From positions 1,780,502 through 1,844,501 of the forward strand of contig NC_030990.1 of assembly GCF_000149955.1 (NCBI RefSeq): a stretch of DNA of 64,000 nucleotides. Reading direction: 5' to 3'. Below are positions 49,719-60,753 of the stretch, in pieces. Every line of letters starts with the position of its first letter. Position 1 is the first letter of the stretch. The notes beneath the pieces are model-generated. The model made no database searches. It was not told the origin of the DNA and worked only from the letters and a program-made list of their open reading frames with translations. Made by a program: the position numbers and the translations under genes. The DNA comes from Fusarium oxysporum f. sp. lycopersici 4287. Taxonomy: Eukaryota; Ascomycota; Sordariomycetes; Hypocreales; Nectriaceae.

Positions 49719-50179
49719 TGCGATATTCGTGCGAGTAAATAATATATTTATAAAGGCTGATGCTGAGGTCTCTTGGAATTTGTCATAAACTTGTCAAAGG
49801 ATGAACAGGTTTGTCGTTGCAATCCGCTCTCTTGTTATGGTACTGCTACTGGAACTTTTTTTTCTGAGATCCTCCATGCTATACTATCTTTTTTCTGCAC
49901 CGATAAGGCATGTCGGATCAGTGGGCAGCCGTTTTTCCGATACAGGGCCTATAAGCCAATCACAGGACCCCAATCCTTTCTCTTACCCCAGTACCTCTGG
50001 GGTGTGTGGTTTAATCCACCGAGATTTTCGAAGTGGCATTCAACTTCAGCTCACGACGGCCTCGAGACGAGCGTCCTAGAACCGGCCCAATTGGCGTCCA
50101 TTCGACGATAGACGTCGTTCTCGTCATAGATATCCAAGAAGAGTCTGTCAGACGTCAATTTGGAATACTGTTGCAAGCA
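49719..50179. promoter_or_regulatory. Divergent promoter region, Rrs1 / mS29
   Basis: 461 bp between the two start codons. It is AT-rich next to Rrs1 (49735-49755). I did not find a clear PAC or RRPE-type ribosome-biogenesis element by eye. Confidence 0.4.
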
Positions 50180-51618
50180 ATGGCGTCCGCCAATTCGCTT
50201 CGATGCCTCATGAGGCCGACTATTCCCAGGGCTCCTCGAATTCAACCAGTCCTCCTCGCCCCATTTTCAACTTCAAACGCTGCTCTCGCCGTCTCAGCTC
50301 CTCCGGCAATCAAGAGCCGCCGAGATCTTCCCCAGAAGGTCAAGAAGTCCTATAAGAAACGTGCCAATGTGACGCCTGTCCGAAAACCTCAGCCTGGCGA
50401 GCGAAAGGCCTTCCGAAAGCGCATCCAGCTCAGCAACAACAGTGCTCTGCCTGTCGCAGGCCTTGAAAACCTGGATGCCAGTAACATGACCAAGGCTGAG
50501 AGTGCTGGAAAGATGTTTGCTATTCCTGATCAGGTTGTGGATCATCTCCGTGCCCTCGAGGCTTTCAAGACGACACAGACATGGAACCTATTCCGAAAAC
50601 CCCATGTTCTGCAGCGCAGAGAGACAGTAGAGTTGATGAAGAAGCTTGAGCTATCGGCCAAGGACAAGAAGGCTCTCAAGTGTGTGTTGACGGGTAGTAA
50701 GTTGTCTGGAAAGAGTATGGCCATGCTACAGGCTATGGCATATGCGCTTCTTAACAACTGGGTGGTATTCCATGTCCCTGAAGGTACATATCCCCGAAGG
50801 ACCTCCTCACGTTTTCATGCCTCTAACTGACCAAAACAGGTCAGGATCTGACCAACGGTAACACTGAATACTCACCCATTCCCGAGACTGAGCCAATGCA
50901 GTTCTCCCAACCCATCTACTGTCTCAAGATGATACAGAGCCTCTATAGAGCCAACCGTGTCGTTCTTGAAAAACTCAACATCGAGAAGGACTGGTCCAAG
51001 TTCACTAACCTCAAGGAGGGCGCTACCCTCGCTGATCTGGCTCTCAGCGCAAAGGAGGCCGAGTACGCATGGCCAACCCTCCTTGCCCTATGGACTGAGC
51101 TCACCCTGCCTGGGCGACCCCCCGTACTCTTTGCCCTCGACGGTCTTGCCCACATCAACAAGATCAGTGATTACAGAGACCCCTCGTTTAACGAGGTCCA
51201 TGCCCATGAACTGACTCTAGTACGCCTCTTCATTGACGCCCTATCTGGCAAGACTCCTCTCCCTAATGGCGGTGCTGTCATCGCCGCTACCTCAGAGAAC
51301 AACTCCCACCACCACCCCTCACAAGAGCTTGTTCTCTCACAGCTCGAGGCGGGCCAGGCGGGCCGCGAGATTCCCAAGCCTGACCCCTACGAGCGCAAGT
51401 ACGACGAGCGTGTGTACGAGGCCCTCAAGAACAGCTGGGTTCTCCGTTTTGAGGGTATCACGAAGGACGAGGCTCGTTCTTTAATGGAATACTGGGGCGC
51501 CAGCGGGCTGTTCCGCCATGTTCTCAATTCAAGGACAGTATCCGAGAAGTGGACCGTGGGCGGCCACGGTAATGTTGGTGAGATGGAGCGTGCGGCATTG
51601 ATGCAAATGAGGCTGTAA
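50180..51618 (+). CDS. RSM23: Mitochondrial small ribosomal subunit protein mS29 (Rsm23/DAP3)
   Basis: This GTP-binding protein of the mitochondrial small subunit head is the orthologue of animal DAP3. Exons are 50180-50783 and 50840-51618, giving 460 residues. The N-terminus looks like a mitochondrial presequence: Arg/Ser/Ala-rich, no acidic residues for over 30 residues (MASANSLRCLMRPTIPRAPR and onwards). A basic stretch (KVKKSYKKRANVTPVRK) precedes the family core. The P-loop is GSKLSGKS within CVLTGSKLSGKSMAMLQ. PVLFALDGLAHINKISDYRD is the Walker-B-like strand, and the C-terminal ATPase-lid text includes RFEGITKDEARSLMEYWGASG. The splice falls after FHVPEG. The gene is convergent with MCM7, with 265 bp between stops. 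Confidence 0.94.
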
Positions 51619-51883
51619 ATGTATTCTAGAAATGTACAATACTGGTGTTTGAAACCCGAAATATGCATTGCTTCTTTGCAAACCATTTGTGCTATAGGAA
51701 CAATTAAAGCTTTATGCTTGTGTACTACAGCTGAGTTATTGGTTGGTGTTTGTTGTGATAGAAACTTCATGCCTAATTCTCATCATTGACAGAGCTCTAC
51801 CAGCAGACTATTCTCATCTACCTTCATATGCCGAAACGCCAGACCTTTACATAGAACATCTCACTTCATTACATGCCCAGTTC

Positions 51884-54549
51884 TCAGAAGTCCATGTCAT
51901 CCTCTTGGTCGTTATCAGGGTCGCTGTTGACAAATACCAGTCTTGCGCCGTTCCTGGTGGTTTGCCAGATCTGTTAACGATTGTTAGTGATTTGTTCAGG
52001 TACGAAGGAATGTCTCTTAAAAACTTACATCCACGGAGGTATACTCTTGCACAGCGTTGGACCACTGGTCGGCGGTAAAGCCCTGGGCGATGACTCGCGC
52101 CTTTAATTGCGTCATACTCAGCTCAATACCGAGCTCTTCCTCGCCAGCGGCATCTTCGGGACGGCATTGGCCGGCATCAGCAAGCTGCTTGACGAAATTG
52201 TAAATCCTGCTGCTGGGATCCATGCGCGCTCGACCAGTGCCAAGATCATTGTTCAGACTTTCTTTGCTAGCCTCGACTAGTCTGAGAGCCTCATCAACAT
52301 CGTCTTGAGTGACCTCATTGCTGAATCGAAGTCGGGCCAAGGCCTGGGCCAGACGGACAACACCCAAGAGGGTACGAGGGGTTGTGTGGGTAAACTGCTT
52401 GCCCTTCTTCTCAGCGCGCTGCTGCTGGTCTCGCATGCGTACGTATGTCTTGATCATGTACTCAGAGACAGTTTCAGGAACAACAGGTCGGTATGTTCTT
52501 GCTTGAGCGATGTAGGATCGCACTTCATGAGGATTGAAGACAACATTACCAGTGCCGATATCGGGATGTCGGCTATTCATGTGCACAAACGCAACGTGCT
52601 TGGCAAGCTGTTCGTCTGTTTCGCGCGTAGGGGTATCAAGAAGCAGGAATAGGATATCGAAACGGGACAAGAGCGCAGCGGGGAGGTTGATGTTTTCGAC
52701 AGGGGAGATGCGAGGATTGTATCGTCCATATACAGGGTTAGCGGCGGCAAGAATAGAGGTGCGGGCGTTGAGGGTTGTTGAGATTCCGGCCTTTGAAATG
52801 GAAATTGTTTGCTGTTCCATTACTTCGTGAATGGCAGTACGGTCAGTCTCGTCCATCTTGTCGAACTCATCAATACAGCAGATTCCGTTGTCGGCCAGGA
52901 CGAGAGCACCACCTTCGAGAACCATTTCATCCGTGACAGGATCACGCATAACAGCAGCCGTGAGACCGACACCACTGCTTCCACGACCTGAAGTGTAGAC
53001 GCCACGAGGGGCGACTTTTGAAATGTACTTAAGGAGCTGAGACTTGGCCACACCAGGATCACCCATCAAGCAGATGTTGATATCGCCACGAATCTTCATT
53101 CCATCTCCCATTTCCTTCGTCACACCACCAATAAGTAGAAGAAGAAGAGCCTTCTTGACATCAAGATGTCCGAAGATTTCGGGAGCAATCGACTTTGCCA
53201 ACAGTTCGTAGACTTGGCCAGTCTGGCGGTATTTTTCAATCCGGCGGACCAGTGTGGGGTCAACAATCATCTCACTGTACGCCTTTTTGTGTTGGAGAAC
53301 GTGATGTGCCTCGAGATAAGTATCAGTGAGCAGGCCAGCCTTCATCGCCTTGAAACCTGTATAAGGGGTGGGAAGGAAGATGCCTGAGATATCGACAACA
53401 TCACCAGGGTTAATCTGGCGGACAAGAGTGCCATGGCAGAGGACGGTAAGACTTCGAGGAATCTGACCAATTGGGACCTGCTCGGCCATCTCCTGGACCT
53501 TGACCTCCTGGAAAGGCAAGAACTTTGAGGCTCTTGAAGAAGGGTTGAGTTGACCCTTGGCCTGGTTCTGCCTGCAGTCCTCGGAGGGGCACATAGTTAA
53601 GGGGCCATATTGCTTGTCAGTAACAGGCTGGAAGATTTCACAGCCACATCTGTCGCAAGTGTAGGCGCTGACTTGAACGATGGGTTTGACATCAGAAACT
53701 CGAGTGGCGATCGCGCGAATGGTAATAAGATGACCCAAGTGCTCGCCGCGCACTTGTCGAACTGCCAAAGCTTTTGAGGATTGGCTTGAGGTGCTAGTCC
53801 TGGGCTTGAACACGAGGGTGTACCTGCGAGTGAGCTCGGCAGGGAACTTGTCATCTGCAGCAGTAGGGTCTCGCTCAGCGGCTTCGTCCAGTTCTCGGTT
53901 TCGGATTTGTCGTCGAGCCATCAACACGTCGAGAACATCGTCCTTGAAGCTATTCGCTGGTTAATGCGGTGCATCAACATTTAGGTCACTTGAGTACTCA
54001 CCTCACATCTGCGCTCATTGGAGGCATGACCTCATCCACAGCTCGGGAAAATATTTCGACGTAGTGTTTTGTGTTCATCTCGATGGAATCAACAAGTCTC
54101 ATACTTTCCTCACCATCGAACGCTTGGTTCTCCCACTATAAGCTTGTTAGTACTTTGCCGGAGAAAGGAATATCGCAAATCATACGGTTGCTAAATCGTC
54201 AAGATCAATCGTCGCCTCGTCAATCGTTCGATCGGAGAGTTGCTGCAGCATATTCTTGTACTTGTACTGAGGAGCACGGCGCTCCTTCGCTTGTTGCCGG
54301 TTCGCATCTTGCCCATCCTCCTCCATTAAATCGTACTCGTCGTCGAGGTCATCTTCTCCGATGGTGATATTGCCTAGTGCGGTTGTGATGGTTTGCTCTG
54401 GCGATGTCTTGAATCCTGTCAAGAACTCCTGGAAGGCGTCTATACCGATGATTAGCTTATGCGGGGAGCTAAGTACAGTAGCAGCAGGAAATATACTGAC
54501 GTTGCTGCTTCTCATAGCTGACAGGGGCCTTGAACTCGCGCAGCGCCAT
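51884..54549 (-). CDS. MCM7: DNA replication licensing factor MCM7
   Basis: MCM7 is a subunit of the MCM2-7 replicative helicase, loaded at origins in G1. Exons leftwards are 54501-54549, 54186-54439, 54002-54135, 52029-53949 and 51884-51970, giving 814 residues, normal for MCM7. The N-terminus is [16 protein letters not shown], then [17 protein letters not shown]. The zinc motif has four Cys in the MCM7 arrangement ([12 protein letters not shown], then TMCPSEDC). The ATPase has Walker [14 protein letters not shown], Walker [12 protein letters not shown] and arginine finger [11 protein letters not shown]. The final 28 codons are on a separate exon ([18 protein letters not shown] and an acidic end), found by splice and frame closure. 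The promoter contains an ACGCGT box and is shared with PEX1. Confidence 0.97.
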
Positions 54550-55072
54550 TGTGAAGAAATCTTATAAGGATCTCAAATTTGAAAAGCGCTGTAAGTCAAG
54601 TTTGTGCGGTGCGGTGCTGTATAGTACAAAGCGAATGGAGAGATGCGATCGCGATGCACAAATTGAGTGGACTTGGGGCCAGTCGCAGGGGGGCAACCGT
54701 GGTTGCGATGGGCCCTCCCTTCCAAGCGCGCACATCAAACGCGTCTTTTCGCGTTTCGCGACGCACAGCCATATGTAGAGTTTAATTGACACCCGCCACA
54801 GCTACAGCCACAGCCACACCCGCCACCTACAGCGGTATCGCAGGAAAGCATGGGCCACCCACCGAAACCGTAAAGCTGGGGAAGGGGACGGGGATGATCA
54901 CCGAGCACGTGTAGGGACCTCGGCTGCGGGACGAGAAAGGGACTCCAGATCGGAAATGTTTCGGCACCTGAGCTGAGGTGTTCTGCTTCTTCCCACAGAC
55001 AAGTAATAAAATCCTCCCGCGAGAGGTCGACTCAATCGAATTCGAGAGTCTTCTCAATTGCCTAAGTGCATC
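54550..55072. promoter_or_regulatory. Divergent promoter region, MCM7 / PEX1
   Basis: 523 bp between start codons. The half nearer MCM7 contains the cell-cycle-type sites listed separately. CCACAGCTACAGCCACAGCC-like repeats of a CCACAGC word occur around 54790-54830. Confidence 0.5.
54739..54760. promoter_or_regulatory. MCB/SCB-type cell-cycle element cluster upstream of MCM7
   Basis: ACGCGT lies at 54739-54744 and is followed by TTTTCGCG (54746-54753) and TTTCGCG (54754-54760), all within 22 bases and about 190-210 bases before the MCM7 ATG. ACGCGT is the MBF word and CGCGAAA the SBF-like word of G1/S promoters in yeasts. Confidence 0.6.
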
Positions 55073-58000
55073 ATGCCTCCCAGACGAAATGCGCAGTCCG
55101 TCTCGGCGGAAATCTCCCTATCTCACCTCAAAAGCTGTTTGGTCAACCTTCCTACATCACTGGTCTCGCTCCTAGTCAATGTCAATACTGTAGGAACTTT
55201 CTTCTTCACTGATTTGCTCTGGCGATTTTCTGACCATAGCTTATAGCCTGCACAAAATGTCATCATTGAGCTCAGCTATCGTGAGGCCTCGCCGACTGGA
55301 GCCGGCTCCCAGCAACGCTCCATATTCGTAGGATGGACAGGCATGCCCAGCAAGAGGAGGACCGCTCCTCCTGGGACCCGCGATGGACCCAATGGCTCGC
55401 GATCATCCCGCGATCAGGAGGTTCAGCTTGTCGAACTTGATGCCACACTAGCCAAGTCACTAGGTATTTCAGAAGGGCAGAAGATCATGGCCACCATTCA
55501 TCTCGATCCTCCGCTGGCGCATACGATCAACATTGAACCCCTTACACCAGAGGACTGGGAGATTATTGAGCTACATGCGACATTCCTCGAACTGAATCTC
55601 ATCTCTCAAATTCGAGCGCTCCCGAACCCGCTATACAAAATTGGCGACAACCCCGTCGAGCCCCATGCGTTGACACTACATCTATCTCCGACATCGACCG
55701 CAAATATTAAAGTTATTTCACTGGATCCTTCGCCTCCGGCCGACTTGCCATTCGCAAAGATATCCCCCGATGCCGAGGTCATCGTTGCGCCAAAGACGAG
55801 GCAAAAGAGCTCGCACAGCTCGGGCGACCACCGCAGCGTAGCCAGCACTTCCAAGTCCAAACGAAGCGCGACCAGTACGGTGCGCCGGCGAAGCGCCAAG
55901 GAAGAGCGGAGACCTACTATGTTTCTGCGTGGTCTTGACCGAAGCTCATGTGAAGAATGGTTTGATGAAGGGCCCCTGGTTCAGGACTTGAGTGTTTGGG
56001 TTGATCACGACCTTCTCTCCGGCGAAGCCTTCAAAGGGGTCAACTACGTCGCTGTTGATGTTATTAGACCAGCTGGTCTGCAACAGCCTCAGCCAGAAGA
56101 AGGCGGCGTTCCTGCTGGGACGACTGCGGCCACAAAAGTCATTGCTCATCTTAGATCATGGATCGATCCTCCCAACAGTCAATCAGTTGCTCTTTCGTCA
56201 CCCCTTTGTGCAAGTCTTGGGTGTTCTGGCATGGTTGGCGGGATAGTAAAGCTTCAAGCAGCTCCACAGCAACTCCCCAAGACTGCGGTTCAGAGCATCA
56301 AGGTTTTTCCTTTCGCCACAAGTGCAAAGACAGTCGAAGGCCTGCGGTTTGGTGGAGAATCCAAGGCTGAGAAAGAAGAGTCTGCGAAGCGATTCCGACA
56401 GATCTATGCCGCTACTAGAGGTACTGATGGGCTTCTTCAAGGACCTCTGACAGACGGCTCCATCATGGGCTTATATGAAGGTCTCGATCCTCCTCAGGGG
56501 TGGGAAGGCGGCATCATTAAATTTACCTTTGGTGGTGATTTTCAGGAGAACAAAGACGCTGCGAATTGGCTTCTTGGACTCGACACTAAACTGCCTATTG
56601 ACTTTCAGCCACCAACTCCTCGACCATCCCGGCTGACCGAGACGGACGGGTTTGAGCGTCAACCAACCCACGATTCGCTCCTTGTTGGAATCGACTCCTT
56701 GCTGGATAATTTACAGTCTAATCTTGTGCACCTTTCTTCGGTCCTTCTCACTGGTGGCATGGGATCCGGAAAATCTTCTATTGCTCGATACTTGGCACAA
56801 AAACTTCGACAAGATTCATTATTCCATACATTATACTACCCTTGTCGAAAACTAGTCAATGACGAGACACGAATCTCAACGATAAAGGAAACTTTGAACC
56901 GTTTGTTCGCCACTGCCAGCTGGGGTGCACGCTTAAACGGAAAAGCTGTGGTAGTTCTTGATGACCTGGACAAGCTTTGTCCTGTAGAAACAGAACTTCA
57001 GGTTGGCAATGACAATGGAAGGAGCAGGCAAGTCGGTGAGATCCTGTGCTCGATCGTCAGACAATACTGTACCCGCGACAGTGGTGTTGTTCTCCTGGCC
57101 ACAGCTGAGGGCAAGGAGTCAATCAATGGTGTTGTAGTCAGTGGCCATGTTGTGCGCGAGATCGTCGAACTCAAGGCACCTGATAAGGAATCGAGACGTC
57201 GAGTGATGGAGTCTATCGTCATGCAGGATGCCATGACGGCTGACGAAGCTCAGACACAGTTCAGCGATGGAAGTCGACCACAAACTGCTGACGGCAGCAT
57301 GACGGAAGACAGTGGTGCTTGGATGGACGGCGCTAGTCATGCGAGCAAGGAGAGCCGTCCGGCAAAGACGAGCGGCTTCATCTTGGACCCAGACCTTGAC
57401 TTTCTTGACATTTCTGGGTCTACAGACGGCTATATGCCTGGCGACATCAATGTCCTTGTGTCTCGCGCGAGGAACGAGGCTATCATTCGTGCCATTGCTG
57501 AGTCGCCAGACTCGACAGGCGCCATTCACTTGGCAAGGGCTGATTTTGATAAGGCCCTCAAGGGGTTCACGCCAGCCTCATTGAGGAATGTGTCACTGCA
57601 GAGTTCGTCAACAAGCTTCAAGTCCATTGGAGGGCTGCAAGAGACACGACAGGTGCTCCTGGAGACGCTACAATACCCGACTAAATATGCGCCAATCTTT
57701 GCGCAGTGTCCACTACGCCTTCGATCTGGCCTTCTTCTTTACGGATATCCCGGTTGCGGTAAGACGCTTCTTGCCAGCGCTGTTGCAGGCGAGTGTGGCC
57801 TCAATTTCATCAGTGTCAAGGGTCCTGAAATTCTGAACAAGTATATCGGTGCCTCTGAAAAGAGTGTCCGGGATCTGTTTGATAGGGCCCAGGCTGCGAA
57901 GCCATGTGTACTCTTCTTCGATGAGTTTGACTCCATTGCACCTAAGAGAGGGCATGACTCTACAGGTGTTACGGATCGTGTGGTAAACCAGCTTCTCACG

Positions 58001-58756
58001 CAGATGGATGGTGCCGAGGGATTGTCAGGTGTCTACGTGCTGGCAGCTACTTCACGGCCTGATCTGATCGACCCTGCTCTTCTTCGTCCCGGCCGTCTGG
58101 ACAAGTCTTTGCTGTGCGATATGCCTTCCCTGGAGGATCGTGTCGACATCATCAAGGCGCTGTTTCAAAAAGTCAGACTCTCGGACGAGCTGACCGAATC
58201 CGATGGGCCTCTGACGGACATTGCTCGCCGTACTGAGGGCTTCTCGGGTGCTGACCTCCAGGCTCTTGTGTCCAATGCTCAGCTCGAGGCTATTCACGAT
58301 GTTTTGGACGTTGATGGGCCTACAGTCACTTCTAAACGAACCAACGGAACCGATGGCAAGTCGAACACCACACCTAGCTTCGTCCAGTTCCGTTACGGCA
58401 AAGACGCCAAACCCCTGACCGAAGCGACTCCAAAAAGCAAGTCCGCTGCTCTGGTCGAGAACGCATCTATTTTAGCAAAGCTTGAAGAGATCAAGATAGC
58501 TCGTAAGAAGTCGAAGCAGATCCACGGGGCTCCCGCCGCCAACACAGACGCCAAGGCGGAAAGCAGCGATCAGAGGGAGGTGGTCATCGAACGGGGCCAC
58601 CTCATAAAGGCTCTGGATAGCACACGGGCGAGTATCAGTTCTGAGGAGAAGGCCAGATTGCAAAGGATATATACCGAGTTTGTTGTCGGTAGAAGTGGCC
58701 AAATGAAAGATGGACAGGGAAGTATGGAGATTGGAGGCCGAAGCAGCTTGATGTAA
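55073..58756 (+). CDS. PEX1: Peroxisomal AAA+ ATPase Pex1
   Basis: Pex1 forms a hexamer with Pex6 at the peroxisome membrane and extracts the ubiquitinated import receptor Pex5 for recycling. Exons are 55073-55189 and 55247-58756, giving 1208 residues. The start MPPRRNAQSVSAEISLSHLK and the spliced VNT/PAQNVIIELSYREASP match the Pex1 N-terminal domain. The D1 module has Walker A GGMGSGKSSIARYLA and Walker B VVVLDDLDKLC. The D2 module has Walker A YGYPGCGKTLLASAVAGE, pore-loop-type GPEILNKYIGASEKSVRDLF, Walker B CVLFFDEFDSIAPKRG, and the sensor and arginine-finger region ATSRPDLIDPALLRPGRLDK. Both ATP sites look intact. Ser/Lys-rich insertions lie between modules. It ends 111 bp from the convergent MET22 stop. 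Confidence 0.97.
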
Positions 58757-58867
58757 GATATGGATTTGGCATGTATAGAATATCGATGTGAACGTAGATA
58801 CCAGCATCTTGGATTAAGTTTCGTTATCTTTTGAGATTCTCGATAGACCTTTTTATTTTATAGCTGG

Positions 58868-59926
58868 TTAAGTGGAGGCGTCTTCAGTAAGAATCTTCTT
58901 CAAACTCTCAAGAACGGCAGCGTGGATACCCTGCCTCGCTGCAAGCAAGCCATTGTTCCGGCTCAGATCCCTTCCAGCTCCAAAGTCCATATCCTTGCCG
59001 TCAAGATCGGTTACTTTGCCACCGGCCTCGGTCAAGATAAGCTGGGCCCCAGCATGATCCCAGATGTGCATTACCACATCGTCAGATGAAGGGATACGCA
59101 GCTGGAAATCACCGCCGCCAACGAGGAGTGCCGCATAACGGATGTGTGATGAGTACAGCTCGATGTTGGGGAATTTAGCACCGAAAGAGCTTGCGAGTTT
59201 GCGGATGAGGTCGTGACGAGATGTCGAGCCACTCGAGTAGTTGATGATCTGAGCTTCAGCGGGACTTGAGGCTTTGGCGACACTGTCAAGAGGCTGAGCT
59301 GGCTGGAGACCGCTGAAGTCCATCTTGCGAATCGTGGTGCCTTGTCCGCGAACTGCGGCGAGCATAAGACCCAAACCATCCTTGTCGATGGTTGACTCTG
59401 CAACTGTATCGTCCACAGGCTTGAGGTTTGCACAGCCCAAAACACCAACGACCTCCTTTCCATCCTCTACCAAGGCTAGGGAAACAGCGTATTGTTCCCC
59501 CTTGAGGAACGTAGCTGTTCCATCAATAGGATCCATTACCCAGAATCGCCCCTTTCTCCCACCCTGACCGCGTCCTCCAAGATCAATCACCTCAAGAAGC
59601 TCATCAACATCTTTGGGGCTCGCAAGGAGGGCATCATCGTCTGCGTTCTCGAGGTGAGCGCCAGAGGCAAGTTCCCAAACACGCTGCTTCAAGGCCGGAT
59701 CTTCTCTAAGAGCGCTGGAGTCTTCCTCGCCGACGAAGTGGTCACCGGGAAATGCCTTGCGGAGGGCGCTGATGAGAACAGCTTGAGCGGCGAAGTCAGC
59801 AGCGGTGACGGGAGAGTCGTCTGCTTTTGAAATGCCACTGACGGTCGATTGGACTCTTTTTGTGAGGATTGATGCCCGTAGCACGGCGAGCTCTGCGATT
59901 TGACGCTCAAGGGTGTAGGATGACAT
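58868..59926 (-). CDS. MET22: 3'(2'),5'-bisphosphate nucleotidase Met22/Hal2
   Basis: This enzyme hydrolyses 3'-phosphoadenosine 5'-phosphate, the by-product of sulfate assimilation, to AMP. The family is inhibited by Li+ and Na+ and so links sulfur metabolism to salt tolerance. Single exon, 352 residues. Metal and phosphate motifs of the inositol-phosphatase superfamily are present: SPVTAADFAAQAVL, FVGEEDSS, WVMDPIDGTATFLKGEQYAV, and the C-terminal WDHAGAQLILTEAGGKVTDL. Length and motif order are normal for Hal2-type enzymes. No lesion is seen. Confidence 0.96.
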   Translation of the reverse strand: MSSYTLERQIAELAVLRASILTKRVQSTVSGISKADDSPVTAADFAAQAVLISALRKAFPGDHFVGEEDSSALREDPALKQRVWELASGAHLENADDDALLASPKDVDELLEVIDLGGRGQGGRKGRFWVMDPIDGTATFLKGEQYAVSLALVEDGKEVVGVLGCANLKPVDDTVAESTIDKDGLGLMLAAVRGQGTTIRKMDFSGLQPAQPLDSVAKASSPAEAQIINYSSGSTSRHDLIRKLASSFGAKFPNIELYSSHIRYAALLVGGGDFQLRIPSSDDVVMHIWDHAGAQLILTEAGGKVTDLDGKDMDFGAGRDLSRNNGLLAARQGIHAAVLESLKKILTEDAST

Positions 59927-60753
59927 GATGGCGTCGTAGTGTTGGTGGAGGTTTCAGGATTGTTATTTGGTGAGCTGCTGCAATATGCGGTGCTGATAAG
60001 AGGTAGTGTATTTTATTATGATGCGATTATTCAGGTGATGTGATGCATGAGAATGAGTGAGAGGACGAGGCGGTGATTTGGTGTTTCCCCACGGATCCAC
60101 AGCATATCATGATGCAATCAATGAGCGTCGTTTATTTGTTCATGTAAGGATACAGCATGAGACATGAGCAACAACAAATAAATGACCTTTTAGTATTGGT
60201 AGTTGTGCACGTACTGTGGCCCAAGATACGAGATGTCTATTTAAGAGGTAATAGGAACTTGAATCGATGTCTTTCACAGTATTCGTGGTTATTGAATTTA
60301 TTTGCCCGTCATTCGTCCAAGTCAAGAACTGCAGGATGCTTGGGTATAATCAAGACTTTTTCCCAAAACAACCATTCTGTATAATGCCTCTGATACGGCA
60401 TTTAAGATGCTAGATTGAGTATCATTGAGTCATCATATGCCACTCCAAATCCAGTATGAAAGTGACCCAATAGACAGTGGCTTGTCTCTCTGGTAGCTAT
60501 GATGCTACCTAGGCATAGACTATCGCTTGATCAAGTTCGCCATGAAGGCCTCTATACTAATGCGGCACATCAAGTTAATCGTTGGATATTCTTCGATGCA
60601 CCTTTGAGGGGTTTGACAGATGCGATGACGCTTAGAATAGGAGACAGCTGGGACTACCATGCAAGCCTTGTCAGTTTATTCATACTCGCAAATAACTCAT
60701 TTCAGCGCAACGACCCTCAGAAACTTACTTCTTAATGAACGATATGGCATGTT
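59927..60753. promoter_or_regulatory. Intergenic region upstream of MET22
   Basis: About 0.8 kb from the MET22 start to the stop of the next minus-strand gene. No coding frame or RNA gene is recognised. It holds the MET22 promoter and the 3' UTR of the deaminase-like gene. Confidence 0.5.
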
